9,782 nucleotides of DNA, from assembly GCA_937926755.1 (NCBI GenBank), contig CALBBA010000276.1, forward strand, positions 1-9,782. Direction: 5' to 3'. Position numbers and translations under genes: made by a program. This document shows positions 1 through 7,900 of this stretch, piece by piece; position 1 is the first letter of the stretch, and each line of letters starts with the position of its first letter. Source of the DNA: an uncultured Collinsella sp. GTDB lineage: Bacteria; Actinomycetota; Coriobacteriia; Coriobacteriales; Coriobacteriaceae. A model generated the notes under the pieces. The model saw only the letters and a program-made list of their open reading frames with translations. It was not told where the DNA came from and made no database searches.

Positions 1-1133
1 TGCGCCGAGTTCTGGAACAGCAGCACCACGACGACGCAGCCCACGAGCATGACGTTGTTGACCATGGGGATGTAGAGCTGGCCCTTGGTCTCGGCAGGGT
101 AGAAGACCTGCATGTGCGGCATAAGGTCCAGGCGGCTGGCCTCGGACACCAGCGAAAACGCGCCGGTGATGAGCGCCTGCGAGGCAATGATGGCCGCGAC
201 GGTGGAAAGGCCTACGGCAAACGGGCGCAGGCCCGGGGCGAGCATCTGGTAGAACGGGTTGAGGTCGGCAATGCCCATGAGCTCGGGGTTGGCAGCGTTG
301 TTCATAAGCCAAGCGCCCTGACCCATATAGGACAGCAGCAGGCAGCACTTAACGAATGGCCAGGTAGCGTAGATGTTGCCGCGGCCGACGTGGCCCATGT
401 CGGAGTAGAGCGCCTCGGCACCGGTGGTGGCGAGGAAGCAGCTGCCCAGAATCATGATGCCCGCGTGGTTGTTGGGGCTCAGCAAAAAGGCGATGCCGCG
501 CAGCGGGTTGAGGCACAGCAGCACGGCGGGGTGCTGGAATACAAAAAACAGACCCGTGCCGCCCAGGAACAGGAACCACAGCGTCATGATGGGGCCAAAG
601 GCGTGACCGATCTTGGCCGTACCGATGCGCTGCACCAAAAAAAGCGCGATGATGATGGCGAGCGTAATGGCGACGACGCGACCCTGGTCATCGCCCAGCA
701 CGGCATGGACCGCCGGGATGGTGCGCAGGCCCTCGATGGCCGTGGTAACGGTAACGGCCGGCGTCAGGATGCCGTCGGCGAGAAGCGCGGCGCCACCCAG
801 CATGGCGGGGATGATAAGCCACTTGCCGCAGCGCTTGACCAGGCTGTACAGGGCAAAGATGCCGCCCTCACCATGGTTATCGGCGCGCAGCGAGATGAGC
901 ACATACTTGATGGTGGTCAGCAACGTGACCGTCCACACGACAAGGGAGAGCGCGCCGAGCACGAACTCCTCCGTGACGCTTCCGATGCCGCCGTTGCCGG
1001 CGACGAGCGCCTTGGTTACATACATAGGGCTGGTGCCGATATCGCCGTACACCACGCCCAGCGTGACGAGCATCGCCGAGATGCTCACAGGAATCGCAGC
1101 GTGCGAGGCTGCCTCCTTGGCCTTTTGTTCCAT
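1..1133 (-). CDS. kup: KUP-family potassium uptake transporter, N-terminal part (C-terminus beyond window)
   Basis: Integral membrane K+ uptake protein, presumably K+/H+ symport as in the KUP/HAK/KT family. The 377 codons visible, read from ATG 1131-1133, carry the family signatures in order: GVVYGDIGTSPMYV (residues 26-39), NHGEGGIFALYSLV (86-99), LADGILTPAVTVTTAIEG (118-135), TTGAEALYSDMGHVGRG (236-252) and SQALITGAFSLVSEASRL (318-335). Asp31 is the acidic residue of the YGDIGTSP motif. Hydrophobic segments alternate throughout, as expected for the multi-pass core. E. coli Kup is 622 residues, so roughly the last 40 percent, including the cytoplasmic C-terminal region, is missing only because the window ends. 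The start is supported by GGAGG at 1144-1148, 10 nt upstream. No frameshift or internal stop is seen. Family assignment is secure; the transported ion and coupling are inferred from the family. Confidence 0.96.
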   Translation of the reverse strand, partial: MEQKAKEAASHAAIPVSISAMLVTLGVVYGDIGTSPMYVTKALVAGNGGIGSVTEEFVLGALSLVVWTVTLLTTIKYVLISLRADNHGEGGIFALYSLVKRCGKWLIIPAMLGGAALLADGILTPAVTVTTAIEGLRTIPAVHAVLGDDQGRVVAITLAIIIALFLVQRIGTAKIGHAFGPIMTLWFLFLGGTGLFFVFQHPAVLLCLNPLRGIAFLLSPNNHAGIMILGSCFLATTGAEALYSDMGHVGRGNIYATWPFVKCCLLLSYMGQGAWLMNNAANPELMGIADLNPFYQMLAPGLRPFAVGLSTVAAIIASQALITGAFSLVSEASRLDLMPHMQVFYPAETKGQLYIPMVNNVMLVGCVVVVLLFQNSA

Positions 1134-1168
1134 AAGCCGGTTTCCTCCCAACTTTAATGTTCGAAGGG

Positions 1169-1174
1169 ATTATA
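1169..1174 (-). promoter_or_regulatory. Putative -10 box for the kup transcript
   Basis: The minus strand reads a perfect TATAAT here, 35 nt upstream of the kup ATG and 20 nt upstream of its ribosome binding site. No convincing -35 box is found at 16-19 nt upstream; the best candidate is TGCATT at 1194-1199. The position is plausible, but the support is one hexamer. Confidence 0.4.
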
Positions 1175-1255
1175 GGTAATCGGCCCATGTTTTAATGCAC
1201 TGTTTTCCCAGCTAAATAAACATTTATACGGCCTTTAGGCCACCTCGGCGATATG

Positions 1256-1290
1256 GAATGTGACAAAGGGACGCCCCCTTTGTCACATTC
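1256..1290. repeat. Perfect 15-bp hairpin between nitroreductase and kup
   Basis: GAATGTGACAAAGGG (1256-1270) and its exact reverse complement (1276-1290) enclose a 5-nt loop. It begins one base after the nitroreductase stop codon (1292-1294), where a 3'-end structure would be expected. Neither strand has the run of T after the stem that defines an intrinsic terminator: CGTCATTTT follows on the plus strand and CATATCGCC on the minus strand. It could act as an RNA-stabilising 3' hairpin, an atypical terminator or an interspersed palindrome; the sequence does not decide. Confidence 0.75.
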
Positions 1291-1291
1291 G

Positions 1292-2140
1292 TCATTTTCC
1301 GAGCCAGTTTTTGAACCACCACTCCATGGAACGGCTCATCTCGGCCATAAAGGGGCTCGTGTGCTTGCGGGTGTAGATATCCACCACGCGCTCGCCTACC
1401 TCGCGGGCATGCGGACGGAACATCGCGTCCATCTCGGCCACCTGCGCGTCCATGGTCGCAGCATCGGCGCGGCAGTAGCGCTCCTCGTGCACCAGGTTCA
1501 CCACGGGATGCGCAATAGCCGGGCGCTCCTTGCGGGGCGTGCCGATGATGAGCATCGACAGCGGCATGGTATAGGGCGGCAGATCGAGCAGCTCGGCAAC
1601 TTCCTCGGCATTCTCGACGATATCACCGATATAGCAGCTCCCCAGGCCCAGAGCCTCGGCGGCAACCACGGCGTTTTGCGCGGCGATCACGGCGTCCTGG
1701 GCCGCGATGGCAAAGTCGCCCAAACCCGGCGCGCGGCGGGGCGCCTTGCCCGTACGCTCTACAAACTCGGGCTCAAAGCAGCCCACGTGCTCAAACAGAT
1801 CGATCCACTTGGCATAATCGACCACAAATATCAGTGCCCAGGGCGCCTTGGCGATCATGGGCTGGTGGTCGCACAGGTCGGCCAGGCGGTCGAGCGTTGC
1901 CTGCTCGCGGATGCTCACGATGGAATACATCATCATGGCGCCCGCCGACGGCGCACGACTCGCCGCATGCAGAATCGCCGCCCGCTGCTCGTCGGTCACC
2001 GCCACGGGACGGTCATCGTCATCACGCGCGAAGGCACGCGTGGAGGAACGGTGCTCCAACGTGTCCAGCACCGCATTGCCCGTCGTCTCGACCGGATAGC
2101 CGCACGTATCCACAGCCTTGGTGCAAACCTGCTCGTTCAT
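1292..2140 (-). CDS. Nitroreductase-family FMN oxidoreductase
   Basis: A 282-residue soluble flavoprotein of the nitroreductase superfamily, which uses NAD(P)H and FMN to reduce nitro compounds, quinones, flavins or related substrates; the physiological substrate cannot be told from sequence. The FMN-binding N-terminal motif is RSSTRAF (residues 31-37), followed by SRAPSAGAMMMYSIVSI (61-77), where the family usually has an S/A-P-S-x-x-N/G stretch. The second family signature is AAEALGLGSCYIGDI (160-174), then LIIGTPRKE (197-205). Beyond the core is a C-terminal extension of about 70 residues rich in charged and aromatic residues (ending EWWFKNWLGK) that probably packs over the dimer partner. 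No signal peptide is present, so it is cytoplasmic. The start is supported by GAGG at 2149-2152, 8 nt upstream. It lies upstream of kup on the same strand, but a 158-bp gap with a hairpin and a possible kup promoter argues against one simple operon. Confidence 0.9.
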   Translation of the reverse strand: MNEQVCTKAVDTCGYPVETTGNAVLDTLEHRSSTRAFARDDDDRPVAVTDEQRAAILHAASRAPSAGAMMMYSIVSIREQATLDRLADLCDHQPMIAKAPWALIFVVDYAKWIDLFEHVGCFEPEFVERTGKAPRRAPGLGDFAIAAQDAVIAAQNAVVAAEALGLGSCYIGDIVENAEEVAELLDLPPYTMPLSMLIIGTPRKERPAIAHPVVNLVHEERYCRADAATMDAQVAEMDAMFRPHAREVGERVVDIYTRKHTSPFMAEMSRSMEWWFKNWLGK

Positions 2141-2197
2141 CGCCTCATCCTCGCTAATTCTTTAAGAAGCCTTTACGTTTCCGTGTAATTCCCGTCC

Positions 2198-2203
2198 ATT
2201 ATC
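2198..2203 (-). promoter_or_regulatory. Possible -10 box for the nitroreductase gene
   Basis: GATAAT on the minus strand, 57 nt upstream of the nitroreductase ATG, is the best -10-like hexamer in the divergent gap 2141-2353. No matching -35 box stands out. The call is weak. Confidence 0.2.
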
Positions 2204-2266
2204 GCGCAGGTCGCCACTACATTGCGCCACACCGCCACACGCGCGCGTTAATATGGCTGGTTGTTG

Positions 2267-2290
2267 TGCGCAGCCACCAATTGCTGCGCA
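2267..2290. promoter_or_regulatory. Dyad symmetry, possible operator, in the divergent intergenic region
   Basis: TGCGCAGC (2267-2274) and its exact reverse complement GCTGCGCA (2283-2290) flank an 8-nt spacer. The dyad lies 64 nt before the phosphoglycerol transferase ATG, in the gap shared with the divergent nitroreductase gene. No T-tract follows, so it is not a terminator. It could be a regulator binding site or a 5'-leader hairpin. No promoter matching consensus could be placed for the plus-strand gene. Confidence 0.35.
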
Positions 2291-2340
2291 TATCTTGGTA
2301 ACAATCGGGTAAACCCCCGCTTTCGTAGGTTTTAGTTTGT

Positions 2341-2346
2341 GAGGAG
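2341..2346 (+). promoter_or_regulatory. Ribosome binding site that fixes the phosphoglycerol transferase start
   Basis: GAGGAG sits 7 nt upstream of ATG 2354. A longer reading from GTG 2339 would place this Shine-Dalgarno sequence inside the coding region and leave the GTG with only a T-rich, non-SD sequence upstream, so ATG 2354 is preferred. Confidence 0.8.
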
Positions 2347-2353
2347 TCTCAGC

Positions 2354-4654
2354 ATGTTCGCTGCCGCCATCTCGCTCGTCGGTCTTGTGGCGACCGTCTA
2401 CCTTGTTTTGCGCGAGGCCAAGGCCATTCGCGCTCAGTCGGGCACCGTCGCCAAAAGCGCTCTTGGGTGGAGCGCCGCCTTCGGCCTGTTCCAGCTCTTT
2501 TTGACCATTTGGGGCGCTATTGGCCTCGTCGCACAAAACGAGCCGCTCGCCTTTGTGATGCTCATCCTGACCAACGCCATCCTCACCGGCTGCGCTTGGG
2601 CCAGCATCGCCCGCGACCGCATCGCCCCGCGCGTCTTTGCGTTCGCCTCGGCCGACGCCCCCGCCCCCACCGGCAAGCTCGCCCGCCTGCGCGGCGCCTT
2701 TGTGGGCAAACCACTCGTCGCCGCCGTCCTGTGCCTGCTGCTCGCCGGCGTCTTTGCGCTGCTGGGCATGGAGGTCTCGTCCAACCACGACTTTACCTGG
2801 GTCTACCCCCTGTGCATCCTGCTCGAGTGGGCCATCATCACCACGCTCATGGTCGGCCTGTTCTTCCTGTTCCAGCGCCACGGCGCAGCTCCCGCGGTCC
2901 TGGCCTTTGCCCTCTTTGTCCTGGGCATTGCCGAGTTCTTTGTCATCACGTTTAAATCCATGCCCATCCAGCCGGGCGACCTTTCGGCCATCTCCACCGC
3001 CGCCGCGGTCGCCGGCAACGGCTACACCTTCTCCATCTCGCTGTTCTGCGTGCTGTCCATGGGCTTTACCGCCATCGCCATGCTGCTGTGCGAGTACGCC
3101 GGCCTGGTCGCGCCGCATCGCCAGAAGGGCGCCGCCAACGCCAAGCGCATCCTGCTCACCAACCTGCTCGTCGCCGTGCTGTGCCTGGGCGGTGTGACCG
3201 CGCATGTCACGCTCATCGACTACTACAACACCCTCGGCATCACCGTCTACACCTGGCGCCCGCTCGAGAGCTACTGGCGCGAGGGCTACCTGCCTGCCTT
3301 TATTAGTGCGGCGCAGTCCATCAAGCCGCCCAAACCCGCCGACTACTCCGTCGACGATGCCAAGGCCACGCTCAAAAAGTACGCCAAGGCCTACGACAAG
3401 TCCGACGCGGCCAAGAGCGACGAGCGCGCCGCCGCAAAGGAGCAGTTCGACAGCGAGAAGCCCACGGTCATCGCCATCATGAACGAGACCTTCTCAGACC
3501 TTTCGATCTACCAGAACATGCGCGCCGGCTACGAGGGCCCGCAGTACTTTAAGAGCCTGTCCAACTGCCTCAGCCGCGGCAAGCTCTACGTGAGCGCCTA
3601 CGGCGGCGGCACCGCCAATACCGAGTTTGAGTTTATGACCGGCAACTCCATGGCCAACCTGGGCTCGGGTGTGTACCCCTACACCATCTACAACATGGAA
3701 ACGACCGGGAATCTGGCAGAGCAGTTCAAGTCGCTCGGATATTCCACCACGGCCATGCACCCCAACCACGCGACCAACTGGAACCGCGAGAACGTCTACA
3801 AGGACTTTGGCTTTGACCAGTTCCTGTCCATCAACGACTTCCAGGGAGCCGACACCCTGCGCGGTATGGTGACCGACCAGGCTACCTACGACAAGATTCT
3901 TGAGCTGCTCGACCAGAACGCCGATCCGCAGTTTATCTTCGACGTGACCATGCAGAACCACTCGGGCTACGATACGGGCCTGCTGCCGGTCGACAAGCAG
4001 ATGCACCTGAACATCGACACGACCGACCTGGACACCAAGACTGTCGAGGACGGCACGCTGTCCGATGTCGACGAGTATGTCTCGTGCATTGAGCAGTCCG
4101 ACCAGGCGCTGCGCTACTTCCTCAACGCCCTGAGCAAGCTCGACCGCAAGGTGGTCGTGGTGTTCTGGGGCGATCACCAGCCGTTCTTCCCGTCCAAGTT
4201 CAACGACAAGTGGTTTACCGGCGAGGACGATGCCACGCATCAGGAGCGCCTGTGGCAGACCGACTACATCATCTGGGCTAACTACGACGTTGCCGGCTGC
4301 GACCAGACGAGCGAGGTCGACGACCTGTCCACCAACTACCTGTCCACCCAGCTGATGCAGCTAATCGGCGCACCGCTGACCGACTACCAGAAAGCGCACA
4401 TGACGCTGCGTAAGTCGCTGCCCGCCATCAACTCGGTGGGCTACGAGGACGCCAGCCTGCGCTGGGCGCTCTCCTCCAACGTCACCGGTGACGACGCCGA
4501 TGCCGCAGCCGCCACCAAGGCACGCGAGGATTACGCCAAGATGCAGTACTACGAGATGTTCCGCGACGGCAAGAACGTGTATACCGAGCACTTCCAGACC
4601 GAAGCCAACGAAACCGACCCCAACCTGGCACCGGGTACGACCAAGATCAAGTAG
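2354..4654 (+). CDS. LtaS-type membrane phosphoglycerol transferase (sulfatase-fold)
   Basis: A 766-residue polytopic membrane enzyme with a C-terminal extracellular alkaline-phosphatase/sulfatase-fold domain of the lipoteichoic acid synthase type, which transfers glycerol phosphate from phosphatidylglycerol to a growing polymer or glycan. The N-terminal third has about eight hydrophobic segments (approximately residues 2-19, 42-60, 64-84, 120-138, 151-173, 181-200, 225-249, 266-286), more than the five of classical LtaS. A PIQPGDLSAIS motif (205-215) precedes the last two. The catalytic domain starts near 370: MNETF gives the metal-binding Glu378, GGGTANTEFEFMTG the nucleophile Thr420, TMQNHSGY His536, and FWGDHQ Asp607-His608, all as expected for an active enzyme. 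A helical, charged linker (about 330-365) joins the halves. The acceptor (lipoteichoic acid, lipoglycan or wall polysaccharide) is unknown, so no gene symbol is given. The gene stands alone, convergent with the surface-protein gene. Confidence 0.92.
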   Translation: MFAAAISLVGLVATVYLVLREAKAIRAQSGTVAKSALGWSAAFGLFQLFLTIWGAIGLVAQNEPLAFVMLILTNAILTGCAWASIARDRIAPRVFAFASADAPAPTGKLARLRGAFVGKPLVAAVLCLLLAGVFALLGMEVSSNHDFTWVYPLCILLEWAIITTLMVGLFFLFQRHGAAPAVLAFALFVLGIAEFFVITFKSMPIQPGDLSAISTAAAVAGNGYTFSISLFCVLSMGFTAIAMLLCEYAGLVAPHRQKGAANAKRILLTNLLVAVLCLGGVTAHVTLIDYYNTLGITVYTWRPLESYWREGYLPAFISAAQSIKPPKPADYSVDDAKATLKKYAKAYDKSDAAKSDERAAAKEQFDSEKPTVIAIMNETFSDLSIYQNMRAGYEGPQYFKSLSNCLSRGKLYVSAYGGGTANTEFEFMTGNSMANLGSGVYPYTIYNMETTGNLAEQFKSLGYSTTAMHPNHATNWNRENVYKDFGFDQFLSINDFQGADTLRGMVTDQATYDKILELLDQNADPQFIFDVTMQNHSGYDTGLLPVDKQMHLNIDTTDLDTKTVEDGTLSDVDEYVSCIEQSDQALRYFLNALSKLDRKVVVVFWGDHQPFFPSKFNDKWFTGEDDATHQERLWQTDYIIWANYDVAGCDQTSEVDDLSTNYLSTQLMQLIGAPLTDYQKAHMTLRKSLPAINSVGYEDASLRWALSSNVTGDDADAAAATKAREDYAKMQYYEMFRDGKNVYTEHFQTEANETDPNLAPGTTKIK

Positions 4655-4680
4655 CGGGTCGCTGCGGGTCTATCCCGGTT

Positions 4681-4813
4681 CGTCTGCCCGGGCGGCGCGG
4701 AATGTAAGGTTCCCTGCTCGGGCAGTCCTGCTCGCACGGAGAGCACATTAAGTGCTCTCCGGCTCGTGCGGAACTCGCGATGAACCTTACATTCCGCGCC
4801 GCCCGGGCAGACG
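4681..4813 (-). ncRNA. Structured intergenic element, copy A (long perfect inverted arms)
   Basis: Outer arms 4681-4712 and 4782-4813 are exact reverse complements over 32 bp. Inside is a second perfect stem, 4738-4746 with 4752-4760 (9 bp), whose 5-nt loop reads TTAAT on the minus strand. The element starts 26 nt after the phosphoglycerol transferase stop codon. A second, truncated copy on the plus strand at 9699-9782 shares four blocks with the minus-strand reading: CCCGGGCGGCG (4797-4807), a 21-nt block at 4765-4785 beginning GTTCATCGCGAG, CACTTAATGTG (4744-4754) and GCAGGACTG (4723-4731). The inner stem is preserved by compensatory changes. No ORF and no T-tract follow. No target-site duplication is seen at the ends. 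It is called ncRNA tentatively; a REP-like DNA palindrome or small non-autonomous element is the alternative. The strand is chosen only to match copy B. Confidence 0.5.
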
Positions 4814-4909
4814 CCTTGTTGTTGGAGCGCGGCTTGTCATGGGGAGTATTCGGAGTGTCTCTGGTTGAATCGGGCTCTTGCCTTGAAGACTCTGATTTCT
4901 AATAAAGAG

Positions 4910-4947
4910 AAAACCCGGGTAGCCAGTTGTTTGGCTACCCGGGTTTT
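4910..4947. terminator. Bidirectional Rho-independent terminator
   Basis: A perfect 16-bp stem (4910-4925 with 4932-4947; GC-rich core CCCGGGTAGCCA) has a 6-nt loop. On the plus strand it ends TTTTACTTT and on the minus strand TTTTCTCTTTATT, so it can stop transcription arriving from either side. It serves the surface-protein gene (stop 27 nt away) and can also stop read-through from the phosphoglycerol transferase. Apart from this terminator and the inverted-arm element, the 319-bp gap 4655-4973 holds nothing recognisable. Confidence 0.93.
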
Positions 4948-4973
4948 ACTTTGTCGATATGTTCGACTGACTC

Positions 4974-7900
4974 CTAGTGGTTCTTGCGGCGCTTGATCAG
5001 CATGATGAGGGCTATTACTACGAGCGTTACACCCGCTGCTGCTGCGGTGGCGACTAGGGCGAATGTTTGGTCGCCGGTGTTTGCGAGGTTCTTCGCTGTG
5101 GTCGTAGTCTTGACCTTGGTGTCGGTCTTAGCTCCGTTGTCGGACTTGGGCTTGTCCGGGTTCGTCGGGGTCTCAGGAGTCTCGGGGTCCTTTGAGCCTT
5201 CGGAATCGGTTGGGCCGGCGGTGTTTACCAGCGTATGGTCCAGGAACTTCTTGGCGCCCGCACTTGCCTGTGAGAACAGGCGGCGCGTGCGGATCGGGGT
5301 GGCGTTCACCGTTGTGGGCGCCGTCTCCTCGGCCTCGATATTCACGAGCGTCGTGCCGGTGTCGAGGCCCACGTCGTTGTATCCCACGTGGCAGTAATAC
5401 TGCGCACCGTCATCGTCTGCGGTCAGGTCAATCTCGAGCTTTGAGGCCGTTCCAGCCGCGAGGTTGCCATCGGCACCCACGAGCTTAAACTCTGTCTCGC
5501 CGCGGCCCTTGCGGTACCACATATAGGTCGGTGCCAGCCCTGTTTCGCTATCGTCGGCACCGAGTTGCTTCACATGGCCAATCGCCGAGAGCGTCAGGTG
5601 GCTTCCCGCCGTGCGCTCAACCGAAGAGTCGTATCCAAGATCCGACCCCTCCGCAGCATCCGCCGCAGGTCCGCTCACGGTCATCGTCATGCCATCGGGC
5701 ATGGTCTTGACCGTGATGATTGCCGAGCGAATACCTGTTTCGGTCGTGGATCCATTCTTAACGGCGGCGATGGCGAATCGATACTCCGTATTGGGCTGCA
5801 GCCCATCCCACTTGAGCGAGGTCTGCGTGTTGTCGGCAATCTTCCAGCTATTGACGACCGCATCCGCCGCATTGCTCTGCAGCATGCCCACGCCGTAGCT
5901 AAAGCCACTCTTGTTTGCGAGTACATCGTCCCAGCTAAACGTAACGCTGGTCGAATCGACGGCGTTTGCCGTAAAGCCCGTCACGGCCGGCGCGTCGGGC
6001 ATCTCGACGTCCTTAACGTCATAGCCCACGATCCAGAACTGGTCGGTGTCCTTGGTGCCGAGCTTGTCGCCCGAGTCTGCCTCGAACTTGTCGACATCCA
6101 CCGCGTTGACGCCCAGACGCCACACAAAACCGTACTTGCCCTGCGCGGCCTCGGGCAGGTTGTCGACGGTGCCGCCGTATTCGGTCGATTCACTCGAGGA
6201 GTTACCCGCAGTAAAGCCGGCGTTGGCACCAAAGCACAGGCCGCCAAACAACTCGTGCTTTGCAAGCTTCGCGCCCATGACAACGCTGCCGTTCAGCGTC
6301 AAGCCGAGCTCGAGCTCCTGCTCCTTGCCCTCCTCGACTTCGATGGTCTGCTCAATGCTCGCCCCCGACTGCGCGGCGGCGCCGTTAAACCCATCGTGCG
6401 TGTAGGCGCGCGTTACGCCAGGCTTGCCCAGGCCAAAGGAATCCCCAACGGGAGTCTCGCCGTTGAGCGTCGTTTGATAGGTTCCGGGTTCTCCCGACCG
6501 GTTGGTCAAAAAGTAGCTGAGCGGCGTCATATTGTGCTGTTTGGCAATGCGGTCATAGGCCTCGACATTAACGACCGAGGTCTGCGCGCCGAGCGACACG
6601 GGCGCCGCCATCACGCCCTTGCCACCAGTTTCCTCATTTTCGATCTCATACTCGTAATAGACCATCGGAATCGTGTAGAGCACGGCCTTGTCACCCTCGC
6701 CGGCATGCGACTCATAGCTTACGCTTGCGCTGACCGTGCGCTCGCTCCGGTAGTCATAGCATCCCTCGGCGGCAAAATCGACTGAAGCATTCATCGCGAC
6801 CAGGGGCGGACCGGTCTGCACCTCGACGGCAACGCCCAACTCGGCGCCAATGGTATAGCCCTGGGATGTCCCCGTGCCCTTTTCCTCTCCGTATGACGTG
6901 CCGCCCAACACCAGATAGCCGTATGCCTGCTCCAGATCCTCAACATAGGGCGCATCCTGCAGCACGGCAAGCACGCGCGGGTTGGTATAGACCTTGTAGC
7001 GGTCCTTGTACGTGATCTTGACGCTGTCGTTGTCGACATCGGGCAGCGCGAGCGAGATAAATGTGCCGTAGGTAGTGCCGCGACGGTTGCTCTCGCTAAT
7101 CACCTGCTCCTCGCCGCGGCGTACCTTTCCGTTCTCGTCGAGCGAAAAATGCGAGGCGGTCATCCAATAGTAGTCATCGTTCTTGCGCAGGTCCTCGTCG
7201 CGGTGCTTGCCCACTACGGCGATAAAGCTCTCGTTATAGCGGTCCGAACCCGAGACGCTGCCCGCCTTAACGTCGCTGATCCACACCTGCTCGATACCCT
7301 TGTGGTCATGCTTGTTGCTACTGTTGTATTGCTGGCCGCTCATGCTCATGGTTCCGACCATGGAACCCAAGCCCTGGGCCCCGCTCTGCGCCGTGTTGCA
7401 GGCAAAGTCGCGGAACACATCGCCGCCCACGAGCACCTCGTCGACCGCCAGCTGCTCGGACAGGCCGTCAAGGTTGGCAGTGGCAAGGGCAATAGGCGCC
7501 AAGGTGCACGGATAGCGCTTATCCTGAGCGCTATCCTTCCATGCGCTGCTGGGCACATGCATCAGCCCATAGGAGGCGAGGAGCCCGTCTCTGTATTCCT
7601 TGCAATCGGATAGTTTGAACTCGCCAGACTCCGAGTCAAAATACGCGTAGCGGTACAGCGCGCCGTACAGCCCCTTGCTGCCGTCATAGGCGTCGTAATC
7701 AAAAGCGCTGCGTTGCCAGTCATAGCCCGCAAGAATAAGGCCCGTGACGGTTTCACCCGTCTTCTTTCCTTCTTCATCGTAGGCGGCAAACGTGCCGAAC
7801 GTCGCATTCGCAGCGACCATGGTCTTGCCGTTCGCGGAGAGGGAGATTGCGCCCGCGTCGCCCAGAGCATCGACATGGACGAGCGCACCCTTGGATGCAT

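Noticed and set aside
114..1157. A 347-residue plus-strand open frame opposite kup
   Set aside because: It is an antisense shadow of a clear KUP gene, with no RBS, domain or plausible protein composition.
1253..2188. A 311-residue plus-strand open frame opposite the nitroreductase
   Set aside because: It is His/Arg/Gly-rich antisense sequence with no recognisable domain. The minus strand carries both nitroreductase signatures and an RBS.
2339..2353. GTG start five codons upstream for the phosphoglycerol transferase
   Set aside because: The clear GAGGAG ribosome binding site lies inside this stretch and is correctly spaced for ATG 2354.
2162..3205. A 347-residue minus-strand open frame opposite the phosphoglycerol transferase
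   Set aside because: It is low-complexity and rich in Gly, Asp, Gln and Lys, as expected from the antisense of a GC-rich gene. It also overlaps the whole membrane domain of a well-supported gene.
4681..4813. Insertion sequence or MITE
   Set aside because: No transposase frame and no target-site duplication are seen, and the arms differ between the two copies while pairing is kept. A small non-autonomous element is not fully excluded.
5565..6785. A 406-residue plus-strand open frame inside the surface-protein gene
   Set aside because: It is antisense to a continuous 1362-codon gene with signal peptide and sorting signal, and it has an Arg/His-rich composition with no domain.
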